Below are positions 45,181 through 54,852 of a DNA stretch of 64,000 bases, piece after piece (positions within the stretch are counted from its first letter, which is position 1; each line of letters begins with the position of its first letter). The stretch spans positions 186,001 to 250,000 of the forward strand of contig NZ_VEWM01000010.1 in assembly GCF_020662265.1 (NCBI RefSeq), written 5' to 3'. The stretch is from Psychrobacter sp. I-STPA6b. GTDB taxonomy: Bacteria > Pseudomonadota > Gammaproteobacteria > Pseudomonadales > Moraxellaceae. The notes beneath the pieces are model-generated. The model was given only the letters and a program-made list of their open reading frames with translations, was not told the origin of the DNA and ran no database searches. The translations under genes were made by a program, and so were the position numbers.

Positions 45181-46682
45181 TAATCTAATAGTCCAATATC
45201 TTGGCGGTCATGCACTGAGAAGCGGTCAATCAAGGTGCGACTTGCATTGTTTAGTCCTACTACTTTGACACTAATCCCTTCTCGTTGCAAGCGCATGACT
45301 AACTTATCTAGGGTATCTACTGCGGTAACATCCCAAAAGTGGGCATGAGTTAGGTTAATTTCAATATTATCCAATGCTTCTTTAGAGTCAAAACTGTTCA
45401 TAAAGTAGGTTGTAGAGGCAAAAAATACTTGCCCATGCACATGGTATATACGAGTATTGCTAGTATCATCATACTCACTATGGATACTAAGGAACTGCCC
45501 AATCTTATTGGCAAAAAATAGGGCGGATAATAGGACTCCGACAAGTACGCCATACGCTAGATTGTGCGTAAAAATGGTGGTGATGACAGTCGCTAACATA
45601 ACCACATTAAAGGACATAGGATGAGTCTTAAACTCACGCAATGATGCCCAGTTAAATGTACCAATGGATACCATAATCATTACAGCAACCAAGGCTGCCA
45701 TTGGAATTTGACTGACCCAATCACTTAAAAATACCACCAAAATAAGCAGAACAATACCTGCAACCAGTGCGGATAAACGGGTACGTCCACCAGATTTGAC
45801 ATTAATAATAGACTGCCCAATCATGGCGCACCCTGCCATACCACCAAAAAAACCAGCGACAACATTGGCAATGCCTTGTCCTCGACATTCTTGATTTCTA
45901 TTACTACTGGTATCTGTTAGCTCATCTACAATGGTTGCTGTCATCATAGATTCTAATAATCCGACCACTGCCAGTGCCAATGAGTATGGTGCAATAATCA
46001 GTAATGTTTCAACATTTAGAGGAATATCAGGAATTAAAAAAATGGGTAGGGTGTCTGGTAGCTCACCCATATCACCGACATTGCGAATATCAAAGCCAAA
46101 GTATAAAGTTACAATGGTAAGACCAACGATACAGACCAAGGGTGAGGGAATCACTTTACCGATTTTGGGAATGAGTGGAAATAAGTAAATGATACCAAGC
46201 CCTGCTGCAGTCATTAGATAAACCACTAGACCGACTTTATCGGTATACGGGTTTAGCTCAGGCAGTTGAGCAGCAAAAATCAGAATCGCTAATGCGTTCA
46301 CAAAGCCAATTACCACTGAGCGGGAAACAAAACGCATCAAATTGCCAAGCTTTAGTACACCCATAATAAACTGTATGACTCCGCAAAGTAGCGTGGCTGC
46401 CAGTAAATATTGCAAGCCATGATCAGCGACCAAATCCACCATCACCAGTGCCATCGCAGCAGTAGCAGCAGATATCATGGCAGGTCGACCACCAACAAAG
46501 CTAATAACAACTGCAATACAAAAGGAGGCATACAGTCCAACTTTTGGGTCAACGCCAGCGATAATCGAAAAAGCAATGGCCTCAGGAATTAAGGCAAGAG
46601 CGACAACTATGCCAGAAAGAATATCGCCACGGACATTCGAAAACCATTCATCGTGGAGGTTATCAAAAAAAGGTATCATCAT
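45180..46682 (-). CDS. SulP family anion transporter
   Basis: The 500-residue product is a SulP/SLC26 transporter with about fourteen helices: [27 protein letters not shown] (about 20-46), [17 protein letters not shown] (about 298-314) and a C-terminal STAS domain starting near residue 405 ([14 protein letters not shown]). SulP proteins exchange sulfate, bicarbonate or other anions; substrate is not decided by sequence here. It stops at 45180, immediately abutting the solo transposon end. Co-directional with the usp gene. Confidence 0.9.
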   Translation of the reverse strand: MMIPFFDNLHDEWFSNVRGDILSGIVVALALIPEAIAFSIIAGVDPKVGLYASFCIAVVISFVGGRPAMISAATAAMALVMVDLVADHGLQYLLAATLLCGVIQFIMGVLKLGNLMRFVSRSVVIGFVNALAILIFAAQLPELNPYTDKVGLVVYLMTAAGLGIIYLFPLIPKIGKVIPSPLVCIVGLTIVTLYFGFDIRNVGDMGELPDTLPIFLIPDIPLNVETLLIIAPYSLALAVVGLLESMMTATIVDELTDTSSNRNQECRGQGIANVVAGFFGGMAGCAMIGQSIINVKSGGRTRLSALVAGIVLLILVVFLSDWVSQIPMAALVAVMIMVSIGTFNWASLREFKTHPMSFNVVMLATVITTIFTHNLAYGVLVGVLLSALFFANKIGQFLSIHSEYDDTSNTRIYHVHGQVFFASTTYFMNSFDSKEALDNIEINLTHAHFWDVTAVDTLDKLVMRLQREGISVKVVGLNNASRTLIDRFSVHDRQDIGLLD

Positions 46683-46971
46683 AAGGAGTATAAAGCTTTA
46701 GTATTAAAGAGTGGGTGGTGGTAAGATACAGACTTGCCAATGATAGATAACAGATATCATCGGTTGGATTGAAATTGCACCGTGTTAAAATTAGAGTTGG
46801 TTAGGTTATTATTTTCATATCTATTAGCATTATTGAGCAGATGGATATAAGTCTGAACGTCATCAGTATGATTATGCACGATTATGATAATTCTGTGTAT
46901 CATGATGATGAACCAGCTCTGATAGTGGTATAAATCCTGCGCATCATAGCACACCCAAGGCAAAAGGAATA

Positions 46972-48540
46972 ATGATGAGCCAAGACCAGCAAGTCCATAA
47001 TTTAGATAAGCTAAATAAATCAGGTGAACTTATGTCTTCATCAGAGAGACAAACCCATAACAAAAAGGCGATAGCAAATATGACCGAACAACAAATGATT
47101 CAAAAGGGTAGTGGACTACAAGTGGTGGTTGGACTGGGTCAATCGGGATTGTCTGTGGCGAATTATCTAACAGAGCAGGGTTATCCAGTGGCAGTGACCG
47201 ATGGCAATGCTGAGCCACGGCTAGCTTCTGAACTGCCTGAAAGTGTACAGATACGAGCATTTGGTCATATTGATGCAGACTTATTGTGTCGTGCTAGCCG
47301 TATTATTGTCAGTCCGGGTATCTCTTTAGAAACTCCTGCTTTACAGCAAGCTAAGCAGGCAGGTATTGCCATTGTGAGTGATATTCAGCTGTTTTGTGAT
47401 GCGTGTGATGTTCCTATTATTGCCATTACTGGTTCAAATGCAAAAAGTACGGTGACTACTTTGGTAGGGCAGATGGTAGCTGATGCAGGTATTCAAGTTG
47501 GGGTTGGGGGCAATATTGGTGTGCCAGCATTGACCTTGTTGGCAGGGTTTGAAAAAGCAGATGAGACAGATGGTTTACAGGTAGCGGCTAGTCATCGTGG
47601 TGATACTGATTTACCAAGTCAGCTAGCTGTACTGGAGTTGTCTAGCTTTCAGTTAGAGACTGTGAGTAACCTAAAAGCTAAAGTTGCAACTGTGTTGAAT
47701 ATGTCACCAGACCATCTAGATAGACATGGTGATATGTTGGGTTATCATCGAGCAAAGCACCGTATTTTCCAAGGTGTGGAGTCAATCGTTATTAACCGTG
47801 ATGATGCGTTATCTCGTCCATTAATTGCCGATGAAGTTAAGTGTCTGAGTGTGGGATCAAATGCACCGGATTTAAATCAATATGGACTGATTCGTGATGC
47901 AGATGGTCAAGTTTATTTGGCACGAGGTGCCAATAGGCTGTTGAGTGCAGATGAGCTAAAAATTAAGGGACAGCATAATTTAATCAATGCCTTATCTGCA
48001 TTGGCATTGGGTGAGTTGGCTGGCTTGCCATTAGAGAGTATGCTACAGACGCTACGCCAATTTGCTGGCTTGCCACATCGTTGTCAGTTTGTTGCCTGTG
48101 TAGATGGTGTTGACTATTTTAATGACTCTAAAGGCACCAACATTGGCTCAACTCAGGCAGCCATTATGGGTTTGGGAGAAGTTTATTCTAACCAGCAAGG
48201 AAAATTATTACTGATTTTGGGTGGACAAGGGAAGGGACAACAGTTTGGTGAATTAGCACCATTAATCAATACCTATGTCTCCCATGTGTTATTTATTGGT
48301 GAAGATGCCACAGTAATTGAACAGCATCTGTGCGAGGCATCATTAGCAGATTCGGTACAGCGTCAGCATTGTGAGACATTAGCAGAAGCAGTACGTCAAG
48401 CCAAGGCAATCTCTGAGCAACCTTCATCACCTGTTAAAGCGGTGTTATTGTCGCCCGCATGTGCAAGTTTTGATCAGTTCTCTGGCTTTGTACAGCGAGG
48501 CGAGCAGTTCGTTGAACTTGTACATACTTTAACTACGTAA
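46972..48540 (+). CDS. murD: UDP-N-acetylmuramoylalanine-D-glutamate ligase MurD
   Basis: The 522-residue product contains MurD motifs: N-terminal VVVGLGQSGLSVANYL (about 46-61), P-loop GSNAKSTVT (about 154-162), NMSPDHLDRHG (about 243-253) and DSKGTNIGSTQAA (about 385-397). It adds D-glutamate to UDP-MurNAc-L-Ala in the cytoplasm. About 40 residues of extra N-terminus precede the conserved start; AAAAGGAATA supports the ATG chosen, but internal methionines (about residue 21 or 37) are alternatives. ftsW follows 80 bases later. Confidence 0.93.
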   Translation: MMSQDQQVHNLDKLNKSGELMSSSERQTHNKKAIANMTEQQMIQKGSGLQVVVGLGQSGLSVANYLTEQGYPVAVTDGNAEPRLASELPESVQIRAFGHIDADLLCRASRIIVSPGISLETPALQQAKQAGIAIVSDIQLFCDACDVPIIAITGSNAKSTVTTLVGQMVADAGIQVGVGGNIGVPALTLLAGFEKADETDGLQVAASHRGDTDLPSQLAVLELSSFQLETVSNLKAKVATVLNMSPDHLDRHGDMLGYHRAKHRIFQGVESIVINRDDALSRPLIADEVKCLSVGSNAPDLNQYGLIRDADGQVYLARGANRLLSADELKIKGQHNLINALSALALGELAGLPLESMLQTLRQFAGLPHRCQFVACVDGVDYFNDSKGTNIGSTQAAIMGLGEVYSNQQGKLLLILGGQGKGQQFGELAPLINTYVSHVLFIGEDATVIEQHLCEASLADSVQRQHCETLAEAVRQAKAISEQPSSPVKAVLLSPACASFDQFSGFVQRGEQFVELVHTLTT

Positions 48541-48620
48541 AGAGAGCAGATAAGTATGCTCTAATAATATGATTATTTTTCGTTAATTTTTTACTTGGCT
48601 TAATACGCACTGATTATTTT

Positions 48621-49829
48621 ATGAATTCTAAGTTTGCTTCTTTTATCCCTGCTTTTCGCCAGCGTCAGCTTGGTCGTTATGATGATATGTTATCGTTGCC
48701 TTCAGCAACAGCTGTTCTTTTAACTGGTGTGGCATGTTTGATGGTGCTAAGCCTTATTATGGTTGCCTCAGCTTCTATTCCTTTTGCGACGCATCATGAA
48801 GGGTTAAATGAGCTGTATTTTTTCTATCATCAGTTGGCATATATGATGGTTGGGGTGATAGCCGCTTTCATTGCTTATCTGATTCCATTACGGCTGTATT
48901 ATGATTTATTTAACCAGACACTTGTACTGATTTTGACTGCCATATTACTAGCCGCAACGTTGATATTAGGGACATCGATTAATGGGGCAAAACGTTGGTT
49001 AGAGATTGGATCTTTTAACTTTCAAACTGCCGAGCTGGCAAAACTGGTTATCATTATTTTTGTTTCTGACTTTGTGGTGCGTCGTTCACATGAGGTGCGT
49101 GGCAATAGTGGAGGGAAAGGCTTCTTTCGTATTTTCCTAGTTTTATCAATTTTTTCCTTACTATTGTTAGCACAGCCAGATTTTGGTTCATTAGTCATGA
49201 TTATAGGCTGTGTATTAGCTATTTTCTGGATTGCTGGAGCATCTGCTAAACAGTTCTTAATCTTAGGGGCATTGGCATTGGGGTTGGTGATTATGGCGAT
49301 ATGGGATGCACCTTATCGCTTGACACGTGTTACCTCCTTTTTAGACCCTTTTGATGATATGCAAAACACAGACTATCAGTTAGCACGTAGTCTGATTGCT
49401 TTTGGGCGAGGAGAGTTTTCTGGTGTTGGCTATGGTGAAAGTGTACAGAAATTGGCACATTTGCCAGAGGCTCATACAGACTTTTTATTAGCCATTACTG
49501 GTGAGGAGCTAGGCTTTGTTGGGGTGGTGTCTGTGCTATTGCTGGAAGCTTTGGTTATTGGCAGTATTATGCGCATTAGCTATTTGGCGCTAAAAAACCA
49601 TCAGTTAAGTCTAAGCTATACTGCATTTGGCTTTGCAACGATATTTATTGGACAGACTTTGATTAATGCAGGCATGAACTTAGGGGTAATGCCGACTAAG
49701 GGTTTGACCATGCCATTCTTTAGTTATGGTGGGTCATCCATGGTGATAAGTTTGGTGATGATTGGTTTATTATTAAAAATTTATAAGGCTGTTCTTGATA
49801 AGCCAGAGGCAAATCATTTGGGAAAATAG
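48621..49829 (+). CDS. ftsW: Septal peptidoglycan glycosyltransferase FtsW
   Basis: The 402-residue product has ten predicted helices and the SEDS hallmarks: NGAKRWLEIGSFNFQTAELAKL (about 114-135), AEAHTDFLLAITGEELGFVG (about 283-302) and GGSSMVISL near 370-380 (terminal conserved loop). FtsW polymerises glycan with FtsI at the division site. It follows murD as in dcw clusters, but murG and the rest are not here. The N-terminus is typical. Confidence 0.94.
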   Translation: MNSKFASFIPAFRQRQLGRYDDMLSLPSATAVLLTGVACLMVLSLIMVASASIPFATHHEGLNELYFFYHQLAYMMVGVIAAFIAYLIPLRLYYDLFNQTLVLILTAILLAATLILGTSINGAKRWLEIGSFNFQTAELAKLVIIIFVSDFVVRRSHEVRGNSGGKGFFRIFLVLSIFSLLLLAQPDFGSLVMIIGCVLAIFWIAGASAKQFLILGALALGLVIMAIWDAPYRLTRVTSFLDPFDDMQNTDYQLARSLIAFGRGEFSGVGYGESVQKLAHLPEAHTDFLLAITGEELGFVGVVSVLLLEALVIGSIMRISYLALKNHQLSLSYTAFGFATIFIGQTLINAGMNLGVMPTKGLTMPFFSYGGSSMVISLVMIGLLLKIYKAVLDKPEANHLGK

Positions 49830-49848
49830 TAGGTAAGCTATATTAAGT

Positions 49849-50799
49849 TTAATCAACTTGCGCAAGGCAGTGTTGATATTGTAGAGGCTGTATGTCCCAT
49901 TGAGCAACAGCTTGAGCAAGCATTTGTTCAGGTGTGGTTAGCTCTACAGGGCATTGGTGTAATAGCTGTAGGGCTTTTGCCAGTTGTTGGCAGGCTTTTT
50001 CTGGTGTACTGGTATCAATGGGTGTGGCAAGGTTTTGCTTGGATAGTTTTTGTCCTGTACGATTCTCTACCAGTGGTAGGTGTTGCCATGCTTGGATTGC
50101 TGGCAGATTCATATAATCCATTAATACAATTTGAGCGCAGGTTAGAGGTAGGATGTCTAAGCCTCGCATGATATGAGTGACTCCTTGTAGTCCATCATCG
50201 ACACTAACAGCTAAAAAGTAGTTGATGATACCATTTGCCCGCCTTAATACCACATCTCCTAAGCTCAGCTGAGGGTTGCTCCATTGCATTCCTTGTATTT
50301 GGTCTAAGAAACCAATGTGATAACTTGGTAGTTGAACTCGAACTTTATTATTATCTAGTGCCTTATGCTTATCTAAACAAAGGCGAGGATATAATGAATG
50401 TGCTGAAGTAGTGTTTGAAGTTTGGTTTGAATGTGTGGCGTGGGTTGATGTTTTTTGATGGTAAGCACTGATTTGTTTGCGTGAGCAACTACAACCATAA
50501 AGACGTGGTAATAGCTTATCCTGTAGCCATTCATTATAAATGTTGGTGCGGGTAGACTGATAGAGTACCTCACCGTCCCAATGTAGCCCCAAATGCTCCA
50601 AATCCAGCAATATTTGCTGTGAAAACTTGCGCTCACAGCGTACAGTATCTGTATCTTCGATACGCACCAGCCATTGTCCTTGTATCGACTTAATATGGCA
50701 ATAGCTGGCGACTGCCGTTGTGAGTGAGCCTAAATGAAGCGCGCCTGTTGGTGAAGGAGCAAAGCGACCAATAGGTGAGTGGGGTAGTGGCTTACGCAT
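49849..50799 (-). CDS. gluQ: Glutamyl-Q tRNA(Asp) synthetase
   Basis: The 316-residue product resembles the catalytic core of GluRS without anticodon domain: [15 protein letters not shown] (HIGH-like, about 11-25), the zinc-site CSCSRKQ...Y...YPRLC (about 107-140) and KLSKQN (KMSKS-like, near 253). GluQ attaches glutamate to queuosine in tRNA-Asp. Between the zinc ligands there is a Thr/Ser/His-rich insert (about 118-133). It overlaps dksA by eight bases, the common dksA-gluQ pair. Confidence 0.92.
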   Translation of the reverse strand: MRKPLPHSPIGRFAPSPTGALHLGSLTTAVASYCHIKSIQGQWLVRIEDTDTVRCERKFSQQILLDLEHLGLHWDGEVLYQSTRTNIYNEWLQDKLLPRLYGCSCSRKQISAYHQKTSTHATHSNQTSNTTSAHSLYPRLCLDKHKALDNNKVRVQLPSYHIGFLDQIQGMQWSNPQLSLGDVVLRRANGIINYFLAVSVDDGLQGVTHIMRGLDILPLTCAQIVLMDYMNLPAIQAWQHLPLVENRTGQKLSKQNLATPIDTSTPEKACQQLAKALQLLHQCPVELTTPEQMLAQAVAQWDIQPLQYQHCLAQVD

Positions 50800-51229
50800 G
50801 ACCCCACGTTTGTCTCTCTTTCATCTCAGAGAGCGTTTTACAGTCAATACATTGGGTGGCTGTTGGTCTGGCTTCTAAACGACGCAAACCAATCTCTACA
50901 CCACAAGTTTCACAAAAACCATAATCACCACTTTCAATCTCTGCCAGTGACTTATCAATCTTCCGAATCAGTTTGCGCTCACGGTCGCGTGTGCGTAATG
51001 CTAAAGCAAACTCTTCTTCTTGAGTGGCTCTATCATTAATATCTGGCATGGCAGTGGATTCATCTTGAATATAAGACTTTGTGCGATCAGCATCACCTTG
51101 TAGCTGTTGCTTCCATTCTTTTAACAAAGTAGCAAAATGCTCAAGTTGAGCATCAGACATATACTCCTCACCTGCTTCTGGTGCATAAGGAGTGAAAGAT
51201 AAATCTTTAGGTGAATTCATATTACTCAT
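50792..51229 (-). CDS. dksA: RNA polymerase-binding factor DksA
   Basis: The 145-residue product has a coiled-coil with the tip [26 protein letters not shown] (about 65-90) and the C-terminal zinc finger [25 protein letters not shown] (about 107-131). It binds in the secondary channel of RNA polymerase and works with ppGpp. Length is close to E. coli DksA (151). Upstream contain a tandem 17-base repeat and a small hairpin. Confidence 0.95.
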   Translation of the reverse strand: MSNMNSPKDLSFTPYAPEAGEEYMSDAQLEHFATLLKEWKQQLQGDADRTKSYIQDESTAMPDINDRATQEEEFALALRTRDRERKLIRKIDKSLAEIESGDYGFCETCGVEIGLRRLEARPTATQCIDCKTLSEMKERQTWGHA

Positions 51230-51248
51230 GACAGTTTCCTAGTATGTC

Positions 51249-51266
51249 GTATCAGTAACCTGATAC
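51249..51266 (-). promoter_or_regulatory. Hairpin in dksA leader
   Basis: GTATCAG taac CTGATAC is a perfect 7-bp stem with a 4-base loop, about 20 bases upstream of the dksA start. It may affect translation or be an operator. Confidence 0.4.
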
Positions 51267-51282
51267 AAGGTCATCTTAAATC

Positions 51283-51316
51283 CAGCTTGTAACAATCAAC
51301 AGCTTGTAACAATCAA
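51283..51316. repeat. Two exact 17-base tandem repeats
   Basis: CAGCTTGTAACAATCAA occurs twice in direct succession (51283-51299 and 51300-51316) upstream of dksA. It may be a recent slippage or a double binding site. Confidence 0.7.
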
Positions 51317-51420
51317 AATTAAGCTGGTAGAAGGTGAACAGAATATTGACTTGTAATTCTTCAGTTCCATGTCAGTTAAAGTCATTTTAAACTTAAAAAA
51401 CAGACATCATACAAAAATGG

Positions 51421-52251
51421 TCACCAAGTATCTAGTCTTTTAACCCAGCTTTCAAGAGCGCCATTGTTACCTAATTGCAACCAGCGATATCCGGGGCGAC
51501 TATTTTCATCAAAGGCAAAGTCATCAGAGTATGCTTTGAATTGATAGCAAGTGGAGGGTGTTGTATAGACATGAATACCCTCATGATAGCAGTAAGACTC
51601 CTGATGAACATGACCACAAAGCACAGCTTTTACTTGCCGGAAGCGACGTAATACTTGCCATATTTGCTCGGCATTATCTGCCATATGTGCATCAATCCAC
51701 TGTGACTGCACAGGTACAATATGATGATGTAAAACCAAAATAGTCGGCAGATGACAGTCTGTTAATTGTTGAGTTAACCATAACTGGGTCGATAAAGGCA
51801 AATCTCCATGCACTTTCCCCGGCACACTGGAGTCAACCAATAATATTTGCCAGCCATTTGCCATAATACGGTGGTGTGATAAAAGCCGTGTATCAGGTGC
51901 ATGTGCAACAAACTGACGCTCAGAAAATGGTCGCTCAGTATAAAGCTCATCTGTGACATCATGATTACCAGAAATACAGGCAAAAGCAATATTAGTCGCA
52001 GATAACTGTGCAAAAATACGCTGATAAATGCTCATATCAACTTCATTAACCAGATCACCTGTGAGTAAAATTAAATCACAACGGATATTTTCACTCAGTG
52101 CCTGTGATAAACAGCGCTCAAAACTATCCTGACATTGACAACCAGCCACGGATTTTTGACGGTCTGCAGACAGATGCAAGTCAGTAAGTTGTAAAATATT
52201 TACCAGACCATCAGGAGTTTCAATGTGTGTTGGTGGTATATATGTCATCAT
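51421..52251 (-). CDS. cpdA: 3',5'-cyclic-AMP phosphodiesterase CpdA-like
   Basis: The 276-residue product is a calcineurin-like metallophosphoesterase with all five motifs: QLTDLHLS (about 20-27), LLTGDLVNE (about 61-69), CISGNHDV (about 92-99), LVLHHHIVP (about 171-179) and AVLCGHVHQ (about 210-218). Length and motifs fit CpdA, which lowers cAMP in the cytoplasm. Substrate is inferred. Starting one codon later is possible. Not linked functionally to the zinc genes next door. Confidence 0.85.
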   Translation of the reverse strand: MMTYIPPTHIETPDGLVNILQLTDLHLSADRQKSVAGCQCQDSFERCLSQALSENIRCDLILLTGDLVNEVDMSIYQRIFAQLSATNIAFACISGNHDVTDELYTERPFSERQFVAHAPDTRLLSHHRIMANGWQILLVDSSVPGKVHGDLPLSTQLWLTQQLTDCHLPTILVLHHHIVPVQSQWIDAHMADNAEQIWQVLRRFRQVKAVLCGHVHQESYCYHEGIHVYTTPSTCYQFKAYSDDFAFDENSRPGYRWLQLGNNGALESWVKRLDTW

Positions 52252-52326
52252 TGATATAAGAGAATATTTTGCTTTGTTATTAAACGGTATTAGTAAACTG
52301 AAATCAACTTATAAAGTTGACAGTCA

Positions 52327-53127
52327 TTACCGTTTGTATACTTTTTGTCCGATAAATAGGAAAAAGAAAGTCGCAGACAGCCCTAATACAATGGCAAGCC
52401 CTGTTTGAATATCTAACCATACACTGCCCCAAATACCTGAAGTAACAGCAACTTGTGCCAGACACATGGCAATAATCACCATTTGCTTAGGAGACTGTGC
52501 CAGTAAACGTGCGCTTAGAGCAGGCAGAATTAATAAAGCACTGATTAACAAACTGCCCACTGCTTGTAATGCTAATGCACAAAATCCTGCTAACACTCCC
52601 ATAAAAAAGAGGCGCTGTCGCAATGGATGAACACCACCAACTTTTGCCAGAGCACCATGAGTTGCGAGCATGACCTGTGGTCGCCAGATTACCCAGAGAA
52701 AACCTAGTCCGATAATCACACTGCTTGTTAAAATGGGCAAATCACTCCAGTCCACTTCTAACAAGTTTCCAAATAAATATCCCATCACACTGGCTTGCAT
52801 TTGTGTGAGCTGAGTCATGGTCAGTAGACCTAGACATAGTAGTGTGGCTGATACCACTGCCAATATGGCATCTGTGGGTAGCCTTTCATCATCTAGCCAG
52901 ACTAAAGAGACAACGACTAAAACACTGACAATGGCAATGCCAATACCAAGTGGTAGCTGAAATAATGCTGCCAGTGCCACACCAAATAATGTGCCATGTG
53001 CAAGGGCATCAGCAAAAAAAGACATACGTCGCCATAAAACCAAACAGCCTAGCGGTGCTGATAGTAGTGCCAGTAAACTGCCCGCAATCCATGCAGGCGC
53101 AATAATGCTTAACCATGAACTGAACAT
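52327..53127 (-). CDS. znuB: Zinc ABC transporter permease ZnuB
   Basis: The 266-residue membrane protein has about eight helices in the ABC-3 family pattern: PLGCLVLWRRMSFFADALAHGTLFGVALA (about 27-55) is the family signature. It forms the inner-membrane pore for zinc with ZnuC and ZnuA. It begins three bases after the znuC stop. Length is typical. Confidence 0.93.
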   Translation of the reverse strand: MFSSWLSIIAPAWIAGSLLALLSAPLGCLVLWRRMSFFADALAHGTLFGVALAALFQLPLGIGIAIVSVLVVVSLVWLDDERLPTDAILAVVSATLLCLGLLTMTQLTQMQASVMGYLFGNLLEVDWSDLPILTSSVIIGLGFLWVIWRPQVMLATHGALAKVGGVHPLRQRLFFMGVLAGFCALALQAVGSLLISALLILPALSARLLAQSPKQMVIIAMCLAQVAVTSGIWGSVWLDIQTGLAIVLGLSATFFFLFIGQKVYKR

Positions 53128-53130
53128 AAA

Positions 53131-53928
53131 CTAATCCTGAGTATGGTGACTGGCATGTTGACAGTCATGAGTCCGATGGATATATGGTTGCTCATACTGG
53201 TGCCCAAAGAGTTGGTGAAACTCATCTAACAGTAACAAATCGCTGGGTTGTCCTTCACAGCAGATGTGTTTATTTAAGCAAATCACATGACGGCTTCCTT
53301 TCATTACCCAATGTAAATCATGAGAAATGACGACCATGGCACACTGTAAAAAATCAGGCAGCTCATCAATAAACTGATATAACCATAGCTCACTGTCAGG
53401 GTCTAAACCCTGCATTGGCTCATCTAAAAACAATAAATTTGGCTGGTTTAACAAAGCTCTTGCTAGCAGTACACGTTGTGTTTCACCACCAGAGAGCCGT
53501 GATACTTGTCGAGACAGTAAATCTGTTAAATTTAGCTTATCTGTTAAAAACTGACGTTGGGACGTATCTAAACTAACATGAGAAACTTGAGATAAAAGAT
53601 CTTTAACGCGAAGAGGTAAGATGGAAGGAACAGAAAATTTTTGTGGTACATATCCCACCTTCAACTTGGGATGGCGTTGAATATGACCTGATGTTGGCGT
53701 TAATAAGCCTAACATCAACTTCACTAAAGTTGATTTGCCAGCACCATTTGGACCGATGATACTGACTTTATCTAATGGCTGGATTTGTATATTAATCTGA
53801 GATAACAACCGTTGTTGCGCGCCATATGACAACCGCACATCAAAATTCACATTCGTTAGGGTCAGTAATGGCTCATTTTGTATATGAACAGATGCATGGC
53901 TATTTTGGCTGTGCAAAGGGGCTGGCAT
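53131..53928 (-). CDS. znuC: Zinc ABC transporter ATPase ZnuC
   Basis: The 265-residue product has Walker A GPNGAGKST (about 60-68), signature LSGGETQR (about 143-150) and Walker B LLFLDEPMQGLDP (about 163-175), followed by the H-loop VISHDLH. The C-terminus is His-rich (HRTHDCQHASHHTQD), as in some ZnuC proteins. It powers zinc import. The start follows the zur stop without a gap (TAAATG). Confidence 0.94.
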   Translation of the reverse strand: MPAPLHSQNSHASVHIQNEPLLTLTNVNFDVRLSYGAQQRLLSQINIQIQPLDKVSIIGPNGAGKSTLVKLMLGLLTPTSGHIQRHPKLKVGYVPQKFSVPSILPLRVKDLLSQVSHVSLDTSQRQFLTDKLNLTDLLSRQVSRLSGGETQRVLLARALLNQPNLLFLDEPMQGLDPDSELWLYQFIDELPDFLQCAMVVISHDLHWVMKGSRHVICLNKHICCEGQPSDLLLLDEFHQLFGHQYEQPYIHRTHDCQHASHHTQD

Positions 53929-54585
53929 TTATATACTCGCTATATCAGCTGTACTATCAGTCTGTGTTTGACAGGGTGCACACACGCCTGTCATCTCCAT
54001 GACACTCTGTGTTACTGCAAACCCCACCTCATCCTTGGTGAAACTAATTACCTCATTGATTGGTAATGTACTACATTCTTGTACTCGATGACAGTGATTA
54101 CAAATTAAAAACGCGGCAAAATGTTTATCACGGGGATGACAACATGGCACAAAAGCATTAATAGAAGTTAGCTGATGAATAAACCCCTGATCTAACAAAA
54201 ACTCTAAAGTACGATAAATTGTTGGAGGGGCAACATTTTTTGCTGAACTACCAGCTTGTTTTTTGCGCTTATCTTGTAAATGCTGAATCAAATCGTATGC
54301 CCCTAAAGGCTTATCAGAAGCCAAAATTAAAGAGTAGACCTGACGACGTAAGCTAGTGAATCGACTGCCATTGAGTAAGCACTGTTGTTCAGCGGTTCGC
54401 AATCGGTTTTGTATCGCATCATCAGTCATATGATGGACATCATGTAAATGTCCACTATCGTGGCTGTGCATACCATCGGAGCAAGTACACGGATGAGGCG
54501 TCTGAGTGTCATGATGGGCACATGAAGACATAGAAGATACAGAAGTATGCGAAGATGATAAATCATCAAGAAAAGAGGAAGACAT
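53929..54585 (-). CDS. zur: Zinc uptake regulator Zur
   Basis: The 218-residue Fur-family repressor has the winged-helix SLRRQVYSLILAS...APPTIYRTLEFLLDQGFIH (about 81-142) and the dimer/metal part with ICNHCHRVQEC and VCAPCQTQ cysteine pairs. Its N-terminal 50 residues form a His/Cys-rich extension (about nine His and three Cys in residues 23-52) not usual for Zur. It represses the znu genes when zinc is present. First gene of the zur-znuC-znuB operon; a Zur box lies 30 bases upstream. Confidence 0.92.
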   Translation of the reverse strand: MSSSFLDDLSSSHTSVSSMSSCAHHDTQTPHPCTCSDGMHSHDSGHLHDVHHMTDDAIQNRLRTAEQQCLLNGSRFTSLRRQVYSLILASDKPLGAYDLIQHLQDKRKKQAGSSAKNVAPPTIYRTLEFLLDQGFIHQLTSINAFVPCCHPRDKHFAAFLICNHCHRVQECSTLPINEVISFTKDEVGFAVTQSVMEMTGVCAPCQTQTDSTADIASI

Positions 54586-54615
54586 AGAAACCTTTGCTTG
54601 TATTTTTCTGTAGAA

Positions 54616-54628
54616 GTTATATTATAAC
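54616..54628. promoter_or_regulatory. Zur box upstream of zur
   Basis: GTTATATTATAAC is a perfect palindrome matching the central part of the known gammaproteobacterial Zur box (GTTATANTATAAC). It lies between divergent zur and znuA, about 30 bases before zur. Confidence 0.8.
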
Positions 54629-54852
54629 ATATCAAATAGATAAATAAGTGTCTGGATACTCATTACCATACCCCATCATTATAAATGCTATAGACAAAGA
54701 GGAAAGCACATGATGGATAAAAATATGTATGTTTTAACTTCATGTTTTTAAATAAAAATATTTTTAGTAATGATGTATTACAGACTTTATTCAGACTACC
54801 TACTTAATTACTTAACGTAATAACTTACCCAAGATAAACTAAGGCAAATATC

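Noticed and set aside
47420..47460. Ala in the MurD P-loop (GSNAKST instead of GSNGKST)
   Set aside because: From memory this variant occurs in other gammaproteobacterial MurD proteins, so it is probably normal; not verified here.
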